DNA of 64,000 bases from Candidatus Nitrosopelagicus sp. (lineage in GTDB: Archaea; Thermoproteota; Nitrososphaeria; Nitrososphaerales; Nitrosopumilaceae): the NCBI GenBank assembly GCA_028345295.1, contig JAOMDA010000002.1, positions 1-64,000 on the forward strand. Direction: 5' to 3'. A program made the position numbers and the translations under genes. Each line of letters opens with the position of its first letter. Position 1 is the first letter of the stretch. This document shows, one piece after another, positions 1 through 9,222 of this stretch. The notes beneath the pieces were generated by a model. The model did no database searches. It saw nothing but the letters and a program-made list of their open reading frames with translations, and was not told where the DNA came from.

Positions 1-977
1 GGAAGATTGAATTTTCCTTTGTAAAATGACATAAGATGCACAGGTTGATAATGAATTCCAGTTTGAATATTATTTTCAAGCATTTTTTTCATAAATTCTT
101 TTCTTTTTTTAGTTTTAATCCAATACAAATGATATGAACAATTTTTGTTGAATGGCATTTTATTTTCTGTATTAATTTCCTGAAAATATCTTTTAGCTAT
201 TTTTTTTCTTTTATTAGTTAATGCATTTTGTTTCTTAAGTTGTTCAATTCCTATAGCAGCAGAAAATTCATTCATAAAATAGTTCCAACCAATTTCCTTA
301 ATATCATATTTTGTTCCGTGTCTATTACTTATCCCATTCCATCGTCTCGAATTAAGCATTTTTTTAAACACGTGACTTTTTTTCCCATTTAATGTGATAG
401 CACCACCTGCTGGCATTACCAAATTTTTTGTAGGGTTAAAACTATGGCATACTGCAATACTATGACTTCCAATTTTTTTATTCTTGTAAATAGTTCCAGT
501 TGCATGAGCAGCATCTTCAATTATACTTATTTTATTATTACATAAATCACGAATACTTTCTAAATCTGCAGCCATTCCTCCAAAATGTACAGGCAGAATG
601 GCTCTGGTTTTTTTATTTATTGATTTTTGTATCATTTGAGGATCAAGGCATAAACTATCAGGCTCAACATCAATAAAAATAGGCTTTCCTCCGTTAAGAA
701 GAATTGAATGAACAGTAGAAACAAAAGTTAGAGATGGAACTACAACTTCTTTATTTTTAATATCAAGTAATGAGAGTGCTAAATGTAGTGCTGCTGAACC
801 ACTGTTTACAGCTACACATTCATCTGAATTGACATATTTTCTAAACATTTCTTCGAAAACTGAAACATTTCCTGTACCTAGACCAGAAGACCAAAAATGA
901 CTATGAAAAGTTCTTTCAATGACTTTTCTCTCTTGTGTGCCTACAGATGGGTCAAAAATCTTTATTATTTTTTTCAT
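1..977 (-). CDS. DegT/DnrJ/EryC1/StrS-family PLP-dependent sugar aminotransferase (3' end truncated by window edge)
   Basis: Own translation of the minus strand from ATG at 977: MKKIIKIFDPSVGTQERKVIERTFHSHFWSSGLGTGNVSVFEEMF...NSGSAALHLALSLLDIK...SIIEDAAHATGTIYKNKKIGS...CHSFNPTKNLVMPAGGAI. Open to the window edge, not in the ORF track. Confidence 0.9.
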   Translation of the reverse strand, partial: MKKIIKIFDPSVGTQERKVIERTFHSHFWSSGLGTGNVSVFEEMFRKYVNSDECVAVNSGSAALHLALSLLDIKNKEVVVPSLTFVSTVHSILLNGGKPIFIDVEPDSLCLDPQMIQKSINKKTRAILPVHFGGMAADLESIRDLCNNKISIIEDAAHATGTIYKNKKIGSHSIAVCHSFNPTKNLVMPAGGAITLNGKKSHVFKKMLNSRRWNGISNRHGTKYDIKEIGWNYFMNEFSAAIGIEQLKKQNALTNKRKKIAKRYFQEINTENKMPFNKNCSYHLYWIKTKKRKEFMKKMLENNIQTGIHYQPVHLMSFYKGKFNL

Positions 978-1078
978 GAATTATCAATATTGAGTAAAAA
1001 TAACATTTCATAAATCTATAGACAGCTATACTTTGATTAGATATAGTTAAAAAGAAAAATTCCTTTTTAAAAATAATT

Positions 1079-2143
1079 TTGAGAGAAATTAGAGTATTAA
1101 TTTCAGCAATAGGACATTCTACCAGTCCTGGGGTAATTGATGCTATCAAGAATAACGGTGAAAGAGAGGCCAAAGTAATTGGTGTAGATATGGACCCTAC
1201 AGTAATAATTTCCAGTATTCTTGATGGAAATTATCAAGTTCCAAGTTATTCAGATCCAAATACTTCTGATCCATATTATATTGATAGCATTTTAAAAATT
1301 TGTAAAAAAGACAATATTGATGTGTATTATGCACAACAAGAGGAAGAAGGTATTTTCAGTAGTAAAAGAAAACAAGAGTTTGAAGATATAGGAGTTAAAG
1401 TAATTAGACCTGCATCTCATGATGTTTTAGAAATCTCAAATAACAAAAGAAAGTTTCATGAACTCTTTAAAAAAGAGGGAATTCCTCACAGTAAATTCCA
1501 AATTATTAATAATTTTAGTGAGTTGGAAAAAGCAATCTATTCTTTAGAATATCCAGAGAAAAGTGTATTTTTAAAACCAACTATTTCTGTTGGCGGAAGA
1601 GGAGCAATGTTAGTATCAGAGAATATTGGCTATAAAAAAAATGAAAGAGAAGAAAACTCTATGAAATATAATTTAAAATCAGTTTTAGAAATGTTTTCAA
1701 AAATTAATGATGATGATTTCCCTGAGTTAATTGCAATGGAATACTTAACTGGCGAATATTACAGTGTAGATGTTCTTTCAGAAAATGGAAATATAATTTA
1801 TGCAGTTCCCAAAAAACGAATTAAAGGTAATGCAAGTAATACAATTATTGGTCAGGTTGATCTAAATCATGATGTATTAGAACAAGCTAAGAAAGCATGC
1901 AATATTTTTAATTTTAATTTTTTACAGAACTATGAAATGAAAATGAATGAAGATAAACAACCAATGATATATGATATAAACCCTAGAGGTGGTGCATCAC
2001 TAGCATTTTGTAAAGCTGCGGGTGTAAATCTAATGTATTATGCAATCAAAATGGCATTAGGCGAAGAATTCCCTCGTGGTAATAAAATTAGAAATAATGT
2101 AAAGATGATAAGAGGTTATCACGAATACTATGAAAACATTTGA
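1079..2143 (+). CDS. ATP-grasp domain protein (carbamoyl-phosphate-synthase-like ligase)
   Basis: 354 aa ORF, TTG start; N-terminal Rossmann-like pre-ATP-grasp region, 'SVFLKPTISVGGRGAMLV', 'YDINPRGGASLAFCKAAGVN' ATP-grasp C-terminal signature. Confidence 0.8.
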   Translation: MREIRVLISAIGHSTSPGVIDAIKNNGEREAKVIGVDMDPTVIISSILDGNYQVPSYSDPNTSDPYYIDSILKICKKDNIDVYYAQQEEEGIFSSKRKQEFEDIGVKVIRPASHDVLEISNNKRKFHELFKKEGIPHSKFQIINNFSELEKAIYSLEYPEKSVFLKPTISVGGRGAMLVSENIGYKKNEREENSMKYNLKSVLEMFSKINDDDFPELIAMEYLTGEYYSVDVLSENGNIIYAVPKKRIKGNASNTIIGQVDLNHDVLEQAKKACNIFNFNFLQNYEMKMNEDKQPMIYDINPRGGASLAFCKAAGVNLMYYAIKMALGEEFPRGNKIRNNVKMIRGYHEYYENI

Positions 2144-2819
2144 AGAGAAATTAAAAAATATTAAATTAATTGCATTTGATCTTGATAATACACTTTATGA
2201 TGAAACAATGTATTTTAAATTTTCATTTAAAATTATTACACCATATTTAAAAACTGAATTTAACGTTGATCCAAAGAAATGTGAGAAGAAATTATGGGAG
2301 ATTTTAAAAAAAAATGGGAAACATTATCATCATCTTTTTGATGACCTTTTAATTGAATATGATATTAAACCTGAAAATTTGCAAAAATTACTCTTTCTTT
2401 TTGAATCAGTAAAGACAAAATTATCTCTTTTTCCGAATGTTAGAAATCTTCTAATTCAATTGAAGAAAAAATATCAGTTAAGTATGATTACAAGTGGAAT
2501 TCAAGATGTTCAAAGAAATAAAATCAATTTATTAGATATACAAGACTATTTTGAGCCCATAATTTATTCATCAACTCTAAAACATGACAAACCTGATGAG
2601 ACACCTTTCAGACAATTAATAAAATTAACAGGGATAGATGCTGAAAATATAGTGTATGTTGGGGATAATCCATTTGATGATTTTCTAGGACCAAATAATT
2701 TGGGTATAACTACTATACGAGTTTACAACTCAGATTTTAAAAATACCAAAATAGATAGCCAGAAAGATGCAAAAATAAAACTCGATAATATAACTAAAAT
2801 TGAGAAATTTTTCTTATAA
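2130..2819 (+). CDS. HAD-superfamily hydrolase
   Basis: DLDNTLYDE motif I, 'SMITSG' motif II, 'KHDKPDETPF' motif III, 'YVGDNPFDDFLG' motif IV; overlaps the ATP-grasp ORF by 14 nt. Confidence 0.85.
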   Translation: MKTFEEKLKNIKLIAFDLDNTLYDETMYFKFSFKIITPYLKTEFNVDPKKCEKKLWEILKKNGKHYHHLFDDLLIEYDIKPENLQKLLFLFESVKTKLSLFPNVRNLLIQLKKKYQLSMITSGIQDVQRNKINLLDIQDYFEPIIYSSTLKHDKPDETPFRQLIKLTGIDAENIVYVGDNPFDDFLGPNNLGITTIRVYNSDFKNTKIDSQKDAKIKLDNITKIEKFFL

Positions 2820-2833
2820 TAAAATTTTTTAAA

Positions 2834-4822
2834 TTAACTAATTTGTGGAATCGGTTTTTCATCAAAAATATCTATAGTGCTATACTCTTTTCCGTCATTA
2901 CCAGTTTTTAATTTTTCAAGTGGGCATTTATGAAGTCTATTTCGTCTTCCGTAAAAAATTGTTTCATAATTCCATTTTATTGGATCTTTTTCAAAAACTA
3001 AATTCTTGCACCAATAATGTATTCGCTGAGATTTTAATTCATCTCCATTTAGAAGAAATTCTTTCCAATTGAAATGGAAATTTTCTGATCGTATTTTATT
3101 AAAATCATTTCTTGGAGATAAGACAAATGTTTGAAATCTTGCAAGATCATTTAACATGTCTTGGTTTGTCCCAAAACCATGCTTTTCTTCTATAAAACTT
3201 AAAAACTTGTCAATATCCAACAACAGTTCTGATTTGTCATATGCTAATCTTAACCAACTACCTTCCTCTATCTCCCAAATTATCTCACCCAGATTTTTAT
3301 CTGTGTGGTTCCAACCATTTCCGCTGAAACCAGTATCTATGAATTTAATAATTTTTTCATATTCTTGTGCAAACAAAGAGTTTGATGTTCGACAAAATTC
3401 TAAAAATGTTTCATAGAATTTCATATAATGCATTTTATGAAATTTGTTATAAAATTCTGAAATATGTTCTAGAAGACCAAGATTTTGTAGTGTTAAAAAT
3501 GCCCAGGTATAAAGATTCATTTCTTTTAATTCATCAACAGTATGAGAAATTGTTTCAGTTACAACATATTCATATTCTTGAATACCTCTATCGTGAATTG
3601 AAGAATGTCGTAGCATTAAAGGGGAGCGAGTTGTTTTAATTTTGTATTGTTCTCTATATGATGGTACATTCATTGGAGCATTAGGTAAAATTGTGCATCT
3701 AAATACAAATACTGAATCAATTTTGGTGTGAATCAGTGTTTCTAATCCAGTTTTAAAAGTCTCTACAGTTTCTCCAGGAAGTCCTAAGATAAGTTCAGTG
3801 TATGTAGGTATTCTATTTTTCCTAAAATCTTCAGTTAAATTTGAAAAATTGTCAAATTTTATATTTGCTCGCTTTATAATATTTAGCGTTTCAGGATCTA
3901 ATGATTGTACTGCTAATGTTACGGCACCTAATATTCCACCATCTTTCAATTGCTGTGCAATAGGCATGATTTTTTCTGTTGTATTTTTTGCCCATGATAC
4001 TGCAAATAATCTCATCTCGTTTCCAGATTCTTTTCTTCTTAAAGCCATTTCTTTTAGTTTTGTCGCAATTTGTAGATCTCTTTCTACAAAAATTCCAAAG
4101 TTTGCATCACAACAATTGATGTAAACAGTACCATTATTTTCAAACCATTCAATTTCTTTCATTAATCTCTCAATTGAAAACTTTCGAATATTTGTAAATC
4201 TTGAATCACCCCAATCACAAAAAGTACATTCATAGGGGCATCCTCTGTTTGTCTCCCAAGAAGCTATCCATCTAATACCAGAATTTTTATCCACCAGATC
4301 CCATACTACATCTGTTAAGTATGGTGATGGTAATTCATCCAAATTATCAACTCTAAATTGTGGAGGATTGGTAAAATCTTTTGTTGAAATTCCTTTTACA
4401 TCAAAGAAATTCTTATCTTTTAAATAAGAACTAAAGATATTAGTCAAAATTAATTCTCCCTCACCATGAACTAAAATATCAACATAGGGGTATTTCTCAA
4501 AAAACCCTCTGATATCATTAGGAACATGAGGTCCTCCAAAAATTATCAAACAATTTGGATTTATTTTTTTTACTTCTTCCGCTAGATAGGTTTGAAGTTC
4601 CCAGTTCCAAACATAGCAAGAACATAAAAGAATCTCAGTATTTTTACACTGCGATATATATTCATCCACTTTATGCCTAGAAACAAAGGTTTTTTCAAAT
4701 TTGAAATTATTACCTAAATTTGTTTTGTGCTTGATATATGCTACCAGCGAAGCTATGCTATATGGAAAATGCATTTGATCACCATACTGATAATTAAATT
4801 GAGATGAGTTTACTTGGATCAT
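2834..4822 (-). CDS. B12-binding-domain radical SAM protein
   Basis: N-terminal B12-binding-like region ('IIFGGPHVPND...YVDILVHGEGE'), radical SAM CxxxCxxC in 'NRGCPYECTFCDWGD', 'ELILGLPGET'. Confidence 0.88.
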   Translation of the reverse strand: MIQVNSSQFNYQYGDQMHFPYSIASLVAYIKHKTNLGNNFKFEKTFVSRHKVDEYISQCKNTEILLCSCYVWNWELQTYLAEEVKKINPNCLIIFGGPHVPNDIRGFFEKYPYVDILVHGEGELILTNIFSSYLKDKNFFDVKGISTKDFTNPPQFRVDNLDELPSPYLTDVVWDLVDKNSGIRWIASWETNRGCPYECTFCDWGDSRFTNIRKFSIERLMKEIEWFENNGTVYINCCDANFGIFVERDLQIATKLKEMALRRKESGNEMRLFAVSWAKNTTEKIMPIAQQLKDGGILGAVTLAVQSLDPETLNIIKRANIKFDNFSNLTEDFRKNRIPTYTELILGLPGETVETFKTGLETLIHTKIDSVFVFRCTILPNAPMNVPSYREQYKIKTTRSPLMLRHSSIHDRGIQEYEYVVTETISHTVDELKEMNLYTWAFLTLQNLGLLEHISEFYNKFHKMHYMKFYETFLEFCRTSNSLFAQEYEKIIKFIDTGFSGNGWNHTDKNLGEIIWEIEEGSWLRLAYDKSELLLDIDKFLSFIEEKHGFGTNQDMLNDLARFQTFVLSPRNDFNKIRSENFHFNWKEFLLNGDELKSQRIHYWCKNLVFEKDPIKWNYETIFYGRRNRLHKCPLEKLKTGNDGKEYSTIDIFDEKPIPQIS

Positions 4823-4869
4823 ATGTGTGCCTTTATCTAATTGCTAATTACTCGATTTTTATACTTTTA

Positions 4870-5598
4870 TTATTCAATTTTACGAATAATTTCAAATGCT
4901 TCAGCATATTTTGTACCTGAAACAGAGCCCCATCTGGCAGATATTTTTTCTAAATTTTGAGTAGATCGTGGATGTGGAAATTTTCTCATTTCATTTTTAT
5001 ACATTTTCATTGCTTGAATTTTCTTATCTATCTGTTTTTCAATGTTGATGAAATAATTTGGATTAAAAGAGTAGGGATAATTCCATTCAGTAGAAGATGC
5101 AATCTCAAAACAAATCAATTCAGGAATTTTTTTGGATATAGGTCTACATGCTGTTAAGCATGCACTATAAGTTAATCGATGATCAATGTTAAGATCACCA
5201 TAATGATGAGTGTATATTCTATCAGGTTTTTCCTTTTTAATTTCACCTTCAATAATTTTTACAATTTCTAATAATGGAATACTATCCATTTTATTATCTG
5301 GTAAATCATAAAAATCTGTTTTTGCTACATTCAAAATTTTACATGCTTTTTTTGCATCATTTCTTAGTGAATCAATTTGTTCTTTCATAGATTTTTTTTC
5401 ATTAGATTTATCTCTAGAAGTTATTCCTGTAGCTAAATAAATTACTTTTACAAAGTCATTATTTTTTGTATGTTTTAGAATTGTTCCACCGGCACCAAGA
5501 ACTTCATCATCAGGATGTGCTACTACTACTAAAACTCGCATTACATAAAAAAAATCTTTGCCTATATTAACTATAACTATAATTTTATTCGTTAACAA
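4870..5598 (-). CDS. PIG-L / LmbE-family N-acetylglucosaminyl deacetylase
   Basis: 'VVVAHPDDEVLGAGGT' signature, 'HHYGDLNIDHRLT'. Likely start at internal 'MRVLVVVAHPDDE' (about 5541) rather than the ORF-track start. Confidence 0.88.
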   Translation of the reverse strand: MLTNKIIVIVNIGKDFFYVMRVLVVVAHPDDEVLGAGGTILKHTKNNDFVKVIYLATGITSRDKSNEKKSMKEQIDSLRNDAKKACKILNVAKTDFYDLPDNKMDSIPLLEIVKIIEGEIKKEKPDRIYTHHYGDLNIDHRLTYSACLTACRPISKKIPELICFEIASSTEWNYPYSFNPNYFINIEKQIDKKIQAMKMYKNEMRKFPHPRSTQNLEKISARWGSVSGTKYAEAFEIIRKIE

Positions 5599-5612
5599 TC
5601 GATATTCTTATT

Positions 5613-6050
5613 CTAAGTTTTAAGATAATATCCATCTTTCACTTTAGCAGGATTTCCATGCACTAATGAATAAGGTGGAATTTTTACTCCATCAACAATT
5701 GTTCCAGCAGCAATTACTGAATGATGACCTATTTCTGCTCCACCTTTAATTACAGAATGGGAACCAATGAAAACATTATTTTCAATGATGATTTCTTTTC
5801 TTTCAATTTCATCTTGTTTACCAACACATCTTTTATGCGAGTCAGCACAATTTATTGCTACAAAAGATGCAATATCACAATTATTACCAATGGTTATTTG
5901 TGATTCTTTGGCATTTATTTCAGACAAAAATCCAATACTAACATTATCTCCAATTTTAGGTTCACCTGAAATCCAAACTAAAGGATGGAACTGATTTTTT
6001 TTAAAATTAGTTAATTTAGTAAACAAATCTTGAAATTCATTTAAATCCAT
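5613..6050 (-). CDS. Left-handed beta-helix (hexapeptide repeat) acyltransferase
   Basis: Hexapeptide pattern 'IGDNVSIG...ITIGNNCDIASFVAINCADSHK...NVFIGSHSVIKGGAEIGHHSVIAAGTIV..GNPAKV'. Confidence 0.85.
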   Translation of the reverse strand: MDLNEFQDLFTKLTNFKKNQFHPLVWISGEPKIGDNVSIGFLSEINAKESQITIGNNCDIASFVAINCADSHKRCVGKQDEIERKEIIIENNVFIGSHSVIKGGAEIGHHSVIAAGTIVDGVKIPPYSLVHGNPAKVKDGYYLKT

Positions 6051-7102
6051 TATTCAAAATCCTCCAATTTTAACAAACTATTTTTTTTGATAGTTTTATT
6101 TGATTTTTTATTAGTTATTTCACTAATTAATGTAGGTGATAAACCATATCCTGGTCTTTTGGCACCGATCTTTTTTCCTAAGACTTCCCCTTTTGAAATA
6201 TCTTCTAATGCAACTATACTTTTTCTTGCTATTTTTTTCATTTCTGTTTCAGCAAGAGTTGGTTTAATCATAGAAGAACCCATCATTTTGAAAGATAATC
6301 TAATTGATTCAATCCATTGTTTTAAACCAGTTGGATCCTCAGAAAACCAATGATCTGGACCAGGTAAATTGTGATCTAAAGTAAAATGTTTTTCAAAAAC
6401 ACAAGATCCCATTGCAATTGCTAACGATGACGCTAAAGTGCCTTGAGTATGATCAGAGAATCCTAATGGAACATCAGGAAAAAGTTCTGAAAAAGTTTGA
6501 AATCTAAGTAAATTAACATCTGATGTTGGAGTAGGATATTCAGATGTACAAACTAACAAAACTACAGGGATTTTTTCAGGCGAACCAAGAATCTTAAGTG
6601 ATTCAGAGATCTCTTTAGTACTTGCCATTCCACATGAAAGCAAAATTGGTAAACCAGTGTCTTTACAACTTTTTAACAATGGTAAATTTGTAAGATCCGA
6701 GGAGCCAATTTTTACAGCAGGTACACCTAATTTTATTAAAAATTCCAAGTCAGATGGATTAACTGGTGTTGAAAGAAAAATAATCTTCTCATCTTCACAC
6801 TTCTTTTTAATTTCAAACCACTCATTTGTAGTAAATTCACATCGTTCAAACATGTCAATCATTGATTCAGTAATTTCATTACCCTGTGAATGATAAGTAT
6901 AGGTTTGATTTGGCTCAGAAATAAAATCTGTTGCTGTATATGTTTGGAACTTTATTGCATCAGAACCAGCTTCTTTAGCTATCTCAATCATTCTAAACGC
7001 TTTTTCAAGTTCACCATTATGATTAAGACCTGCCTCAGAAATTATAAAAGGACTATGATACTTTTCAATAGTATGATTTTTTATTTGAATCATTTTCTGC
7101 AT
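6050..7102 (-). CDS. NeuB/PseI-family N-acetylneuraminate / nonulosonic acid synthase with SAF domain
   Basis: 'FIISEAGLNHNGELEKAFRMIEIAKEAGSDAIKFQTYTA', 'GFSDHTQGTLASSLAIAMGSCVFEKHFTLD', C-terminal 'RKSIVALEDISKGEVLGKKIGAKRPGYGLSP' SAF/antifreeze-like domain. Confidence 0.92.
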   Translation of the reverse strand: MQKMIQIKNHTIEKYHSPFIISEAGLNHNGELEKAFRMIEIAKEAGSDAIKFQTYTATDFISEPNQTYTYHSQGNEITESMIDMFERCEFTTNEWFEIKKKCEDEKIIFLSTPVNPSDLEFLIKLGVPAVKIGSSDLTNLPLLKSCKDTGLPILLSCGMASTKEISESLKILGSPEKIPVVLLVCTSEYPTPTSDVNLLRFQTFSELFPDVPLGFSDHTQGTLASSLAIAMGSCVFEKHFTLDHNLPGPDHWFSEDPTGLKQWIESIRLSFKMMGSSMIKPTLAETEMKKIARKSIVALEDISKGEVLGKKIGAKRPGYGLSPTLISEITNKKSNKTIKKNSLLKLEDFE

Positions 7103-7172
7103 TTTTAGACTAATAGCTACCTTTTAAATTATTTGATAAATTTAACTGTAAAAATACTAAATTCACAAAAAA

Positions 7173-8201
7173 TTAATTGTTTAAAAATTCTAATATTTTT
7201 TGGCCAACAAGTGGTGTATCAATTGATTTTTTTGTAAATTTGGGTAACGCATTAAGATATTCTTGATTTAGCTGTAAATTATTTATCTGTTCAGTAGTAA
7301 TCTCATTCTTTAATTTCATCTTTGATAATTCATCTGAAATCATATTTAGTTCAATACGATTTTTATCTGTGACATAATAGAATGGAATACCATTAGTTAG
7401 ACATTCACTAATTAATCCATAACCAGATTTACAAATTACTAAATCTGAAATGGACACTAGTTCCTGACCTTCTGTCCAATTTGATAAATTAATTACATTT
7501 GAATTTTTAATCAGACTGTTCATTGTTAAAATTCTTACATTTTTATCATTATTACATATAATTTCGTTAGATGTATTTCCCATAGCAAATAAAACCACAA
7601 ACTCAGAATCTTTTATACCAATTTCTTTTCTAATTTTCTCTTTCTCCCTTTCCGTTTTTCTTGCAACAATTCCAACTTCATATCGATTTTTAAAATGTTG
7701 CATGGTAGTTCCAAATGGTAATTTTAAAGCAATTGATGCATAATCATACGCCTGATTTAGAGTCTCTAGAACGGCTTCATCTAAAAAATTTGATGTATCA
7801 TACCATGAAAAATTTGAAATCGCTATAGAAGGAATGTTTAGTGTTTTTGCAACTAGAAACGGCATTGCAGATATGTCACTGATTATCAGATCTGGTTTAA
7901 TTTCGATTATTCTATCTTTTTCTATTCTAGCATTTTCATCTAATGATTTTATCCAATTATTCATTTCATGTTTTGATTTATCTTTGTCAATAGATACACC
8001 ATCATTCTTTACTACTAATCCAACATCAGTCTTAGATGGTATTAAATTAATTCCAGGAATAGATTTTTGAATAAATTCTTTACAATTAAAATTTCTAACT
8101 GTTATATCAATCCCAAATTTTTGCAATTCTCGAATAATAGCAATTGATCTGGTAGCATGACCCATTCCATGATCTGTAATATAATAGACAATCTTTTTCA
8201 A
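7173..8201 (-). CDS. GT-B-fold glycosyltransferase-like protein (GT28/MurG/PseG-like superfamily)
   Basis: N-terminal 'YYITDHGMGHATRSIAIIRELQ' (GxGHxxR) and C-terminal 'ADLVICKSGYGLISECLTNGIPFYYV'-type nucleotide-binding region (sequence 'ISDLVICKSGYGLISECL'). Confidence 0.75.
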   Translation of the reverse strand: MKKIVYYITDHGMGHATRSIAIIRELQKFGIDITVRNFNCKEFIQKSIPGINLIPSKTDVGLVVKNDGVSIDKDKSKHEMNNWIKSLDENARIEKDRIIEIKPDLIISDISAMPFLVAKTLNIPSIAISNFSWYDTSNFLDEAVLETLNQAYDYASIALKLPFGTTMQHFKNRYEVGIVARKTEREKEKIRKEIGIKDSEFVVLFAMGNTSNEIICNNDKNVRILTMNSLIKNSNVINLSNWTEGQELVSISDLVICKSGYGLISECLTNGIPFYYVTDKNRIELNMISDELSKMKLKNEITTEQINNLQLNQEYLNALPKFTKKSIDTPLVGQKILEFLNN

Positions 8202-8294
8202 GTATTACTATAAAAAATCTATTTTAGATATAATTGTGTCTTAGAATAATTTTAAATCTAAATTATAATACTGGCAAAATTAACAAGATTAGTT

Positions 8295-9167
8295 ATGAAT
8301 GAAAGAACCTTAATTATTGGTAAAGGGTTTGTAGGTAGTTATTTAGAAAAAAAACTCAAAGAATCAAATATAGAGACATACACTACAGGTTTTAACACAA
8401 AAGAGAATGTTGATTTTAGATTAGATATTAGGAATGAAGAATCTATAACTGATTGTATTAATAAAATAAAACCAAATTATATCATAAATTGCTCTGCAAA
8501 TGTCAATATTGATTTTCTTGAAAAAAATCCAGATATTGCTTTTTCTATTAATTCTGAAGGAGCAAAAAATATTGCAAAAATTTCAAAAAAATATAACACT
8601 AGACTAATTCATGTTTCAACTGATGCAGTATTTGATGGAGAACGAGGATCATATGTTGAAGAGGATCTTACTAATCCAATTAATGTATATGGAAAATCAA
8701 AAGTTCTAGGTGAAAACTTTGTTAAAGAAAATTCAGATGACTATGTAATTGTAAGAACAAATATTTTTGGTATAGATAATCATGGTAGAGACTTCATTAG
8801 TAATATTGTAAAAAACTTAAAAAACCAAAAACAAATGATTGGGTTTGATGATATTCTTTTTACACCACTTGAGATTTCAAATTTAAGTGAAATGATTACT
8901 GAATTAGCAATAACAGATTTTTGTGGAATAATTCATTTATCATCAAATACATCCATAAGTAAATTTCAATTTATTCGTGATGTTGCAGAAATCTTTGAGT
9001 TAGATGGTACTCTTGTAAAAAAAGGAACAAGTGAGGAAATAGAGTTTGTAGCAAAACGTCCTAAAAATCTTACACTATCTAATAATAAAGCAAAAAAAAT
9101 TCTTAAAACACCAATAATTCCAATAAAAGAATCATTAGAAAAATTGAGAAGAGAGATTTTGATATAA
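8295..9167 (+). CDS. RmlD-like dTDP-4-dehydrorhamnose reductase / extended SDR
   Basis: 'IIGKGFVGSYLEKKL', 'STDAVFDGERGSYVEEDLTNPINVYGKSKVLGE' (YxxxK). Confidence 0.82.
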   Translation: MNERTLIIGKGFVGSYLEKKLKESNIETYTTGFNTKENVDFRLDIRNEESITDCINKIKPNYIINCSANVNIDFLEKNPDIAFSINSEGAKNIAKISKKYNTRLIHVSTDAVFDGERGSYVEEDLTNPINVYGKSKVLGENFVKENSDDYVIVRTNIFGIDNHGRDFISNIVKNLKNQKQMIGFDDILFTPLEISNLSEMITELAITDFCGIIHLSSNTSISKFQFIRDVAEIFELDGTLVKKGTSEEIEFVAKRPKNLTLSNNKAKKILKTPIIPIKESLEKLRREILI

Positions 9168-9222
9168 TAATTCAGGAATATGCTAGTGAATTACAAAGTA
9201 AATTAAATATTTTTTATATTAA

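Noticed and set aside
952-1173. ORF-track ORF 952..1173 (-)
   Set aside because: Overlaps the 5' end of the aminotransferase and the divergent ATP-grasp gene; composition looks like non-coding AT-rich sequence.
3156-4124. Three plus-strand ORFs (3156-3416, 3367-3639, 3798-4124) antisense to the radical SAM gene
   Set aside because: Fully antisense to a well-supported CDS with recognisable motifs; no protein-like features.
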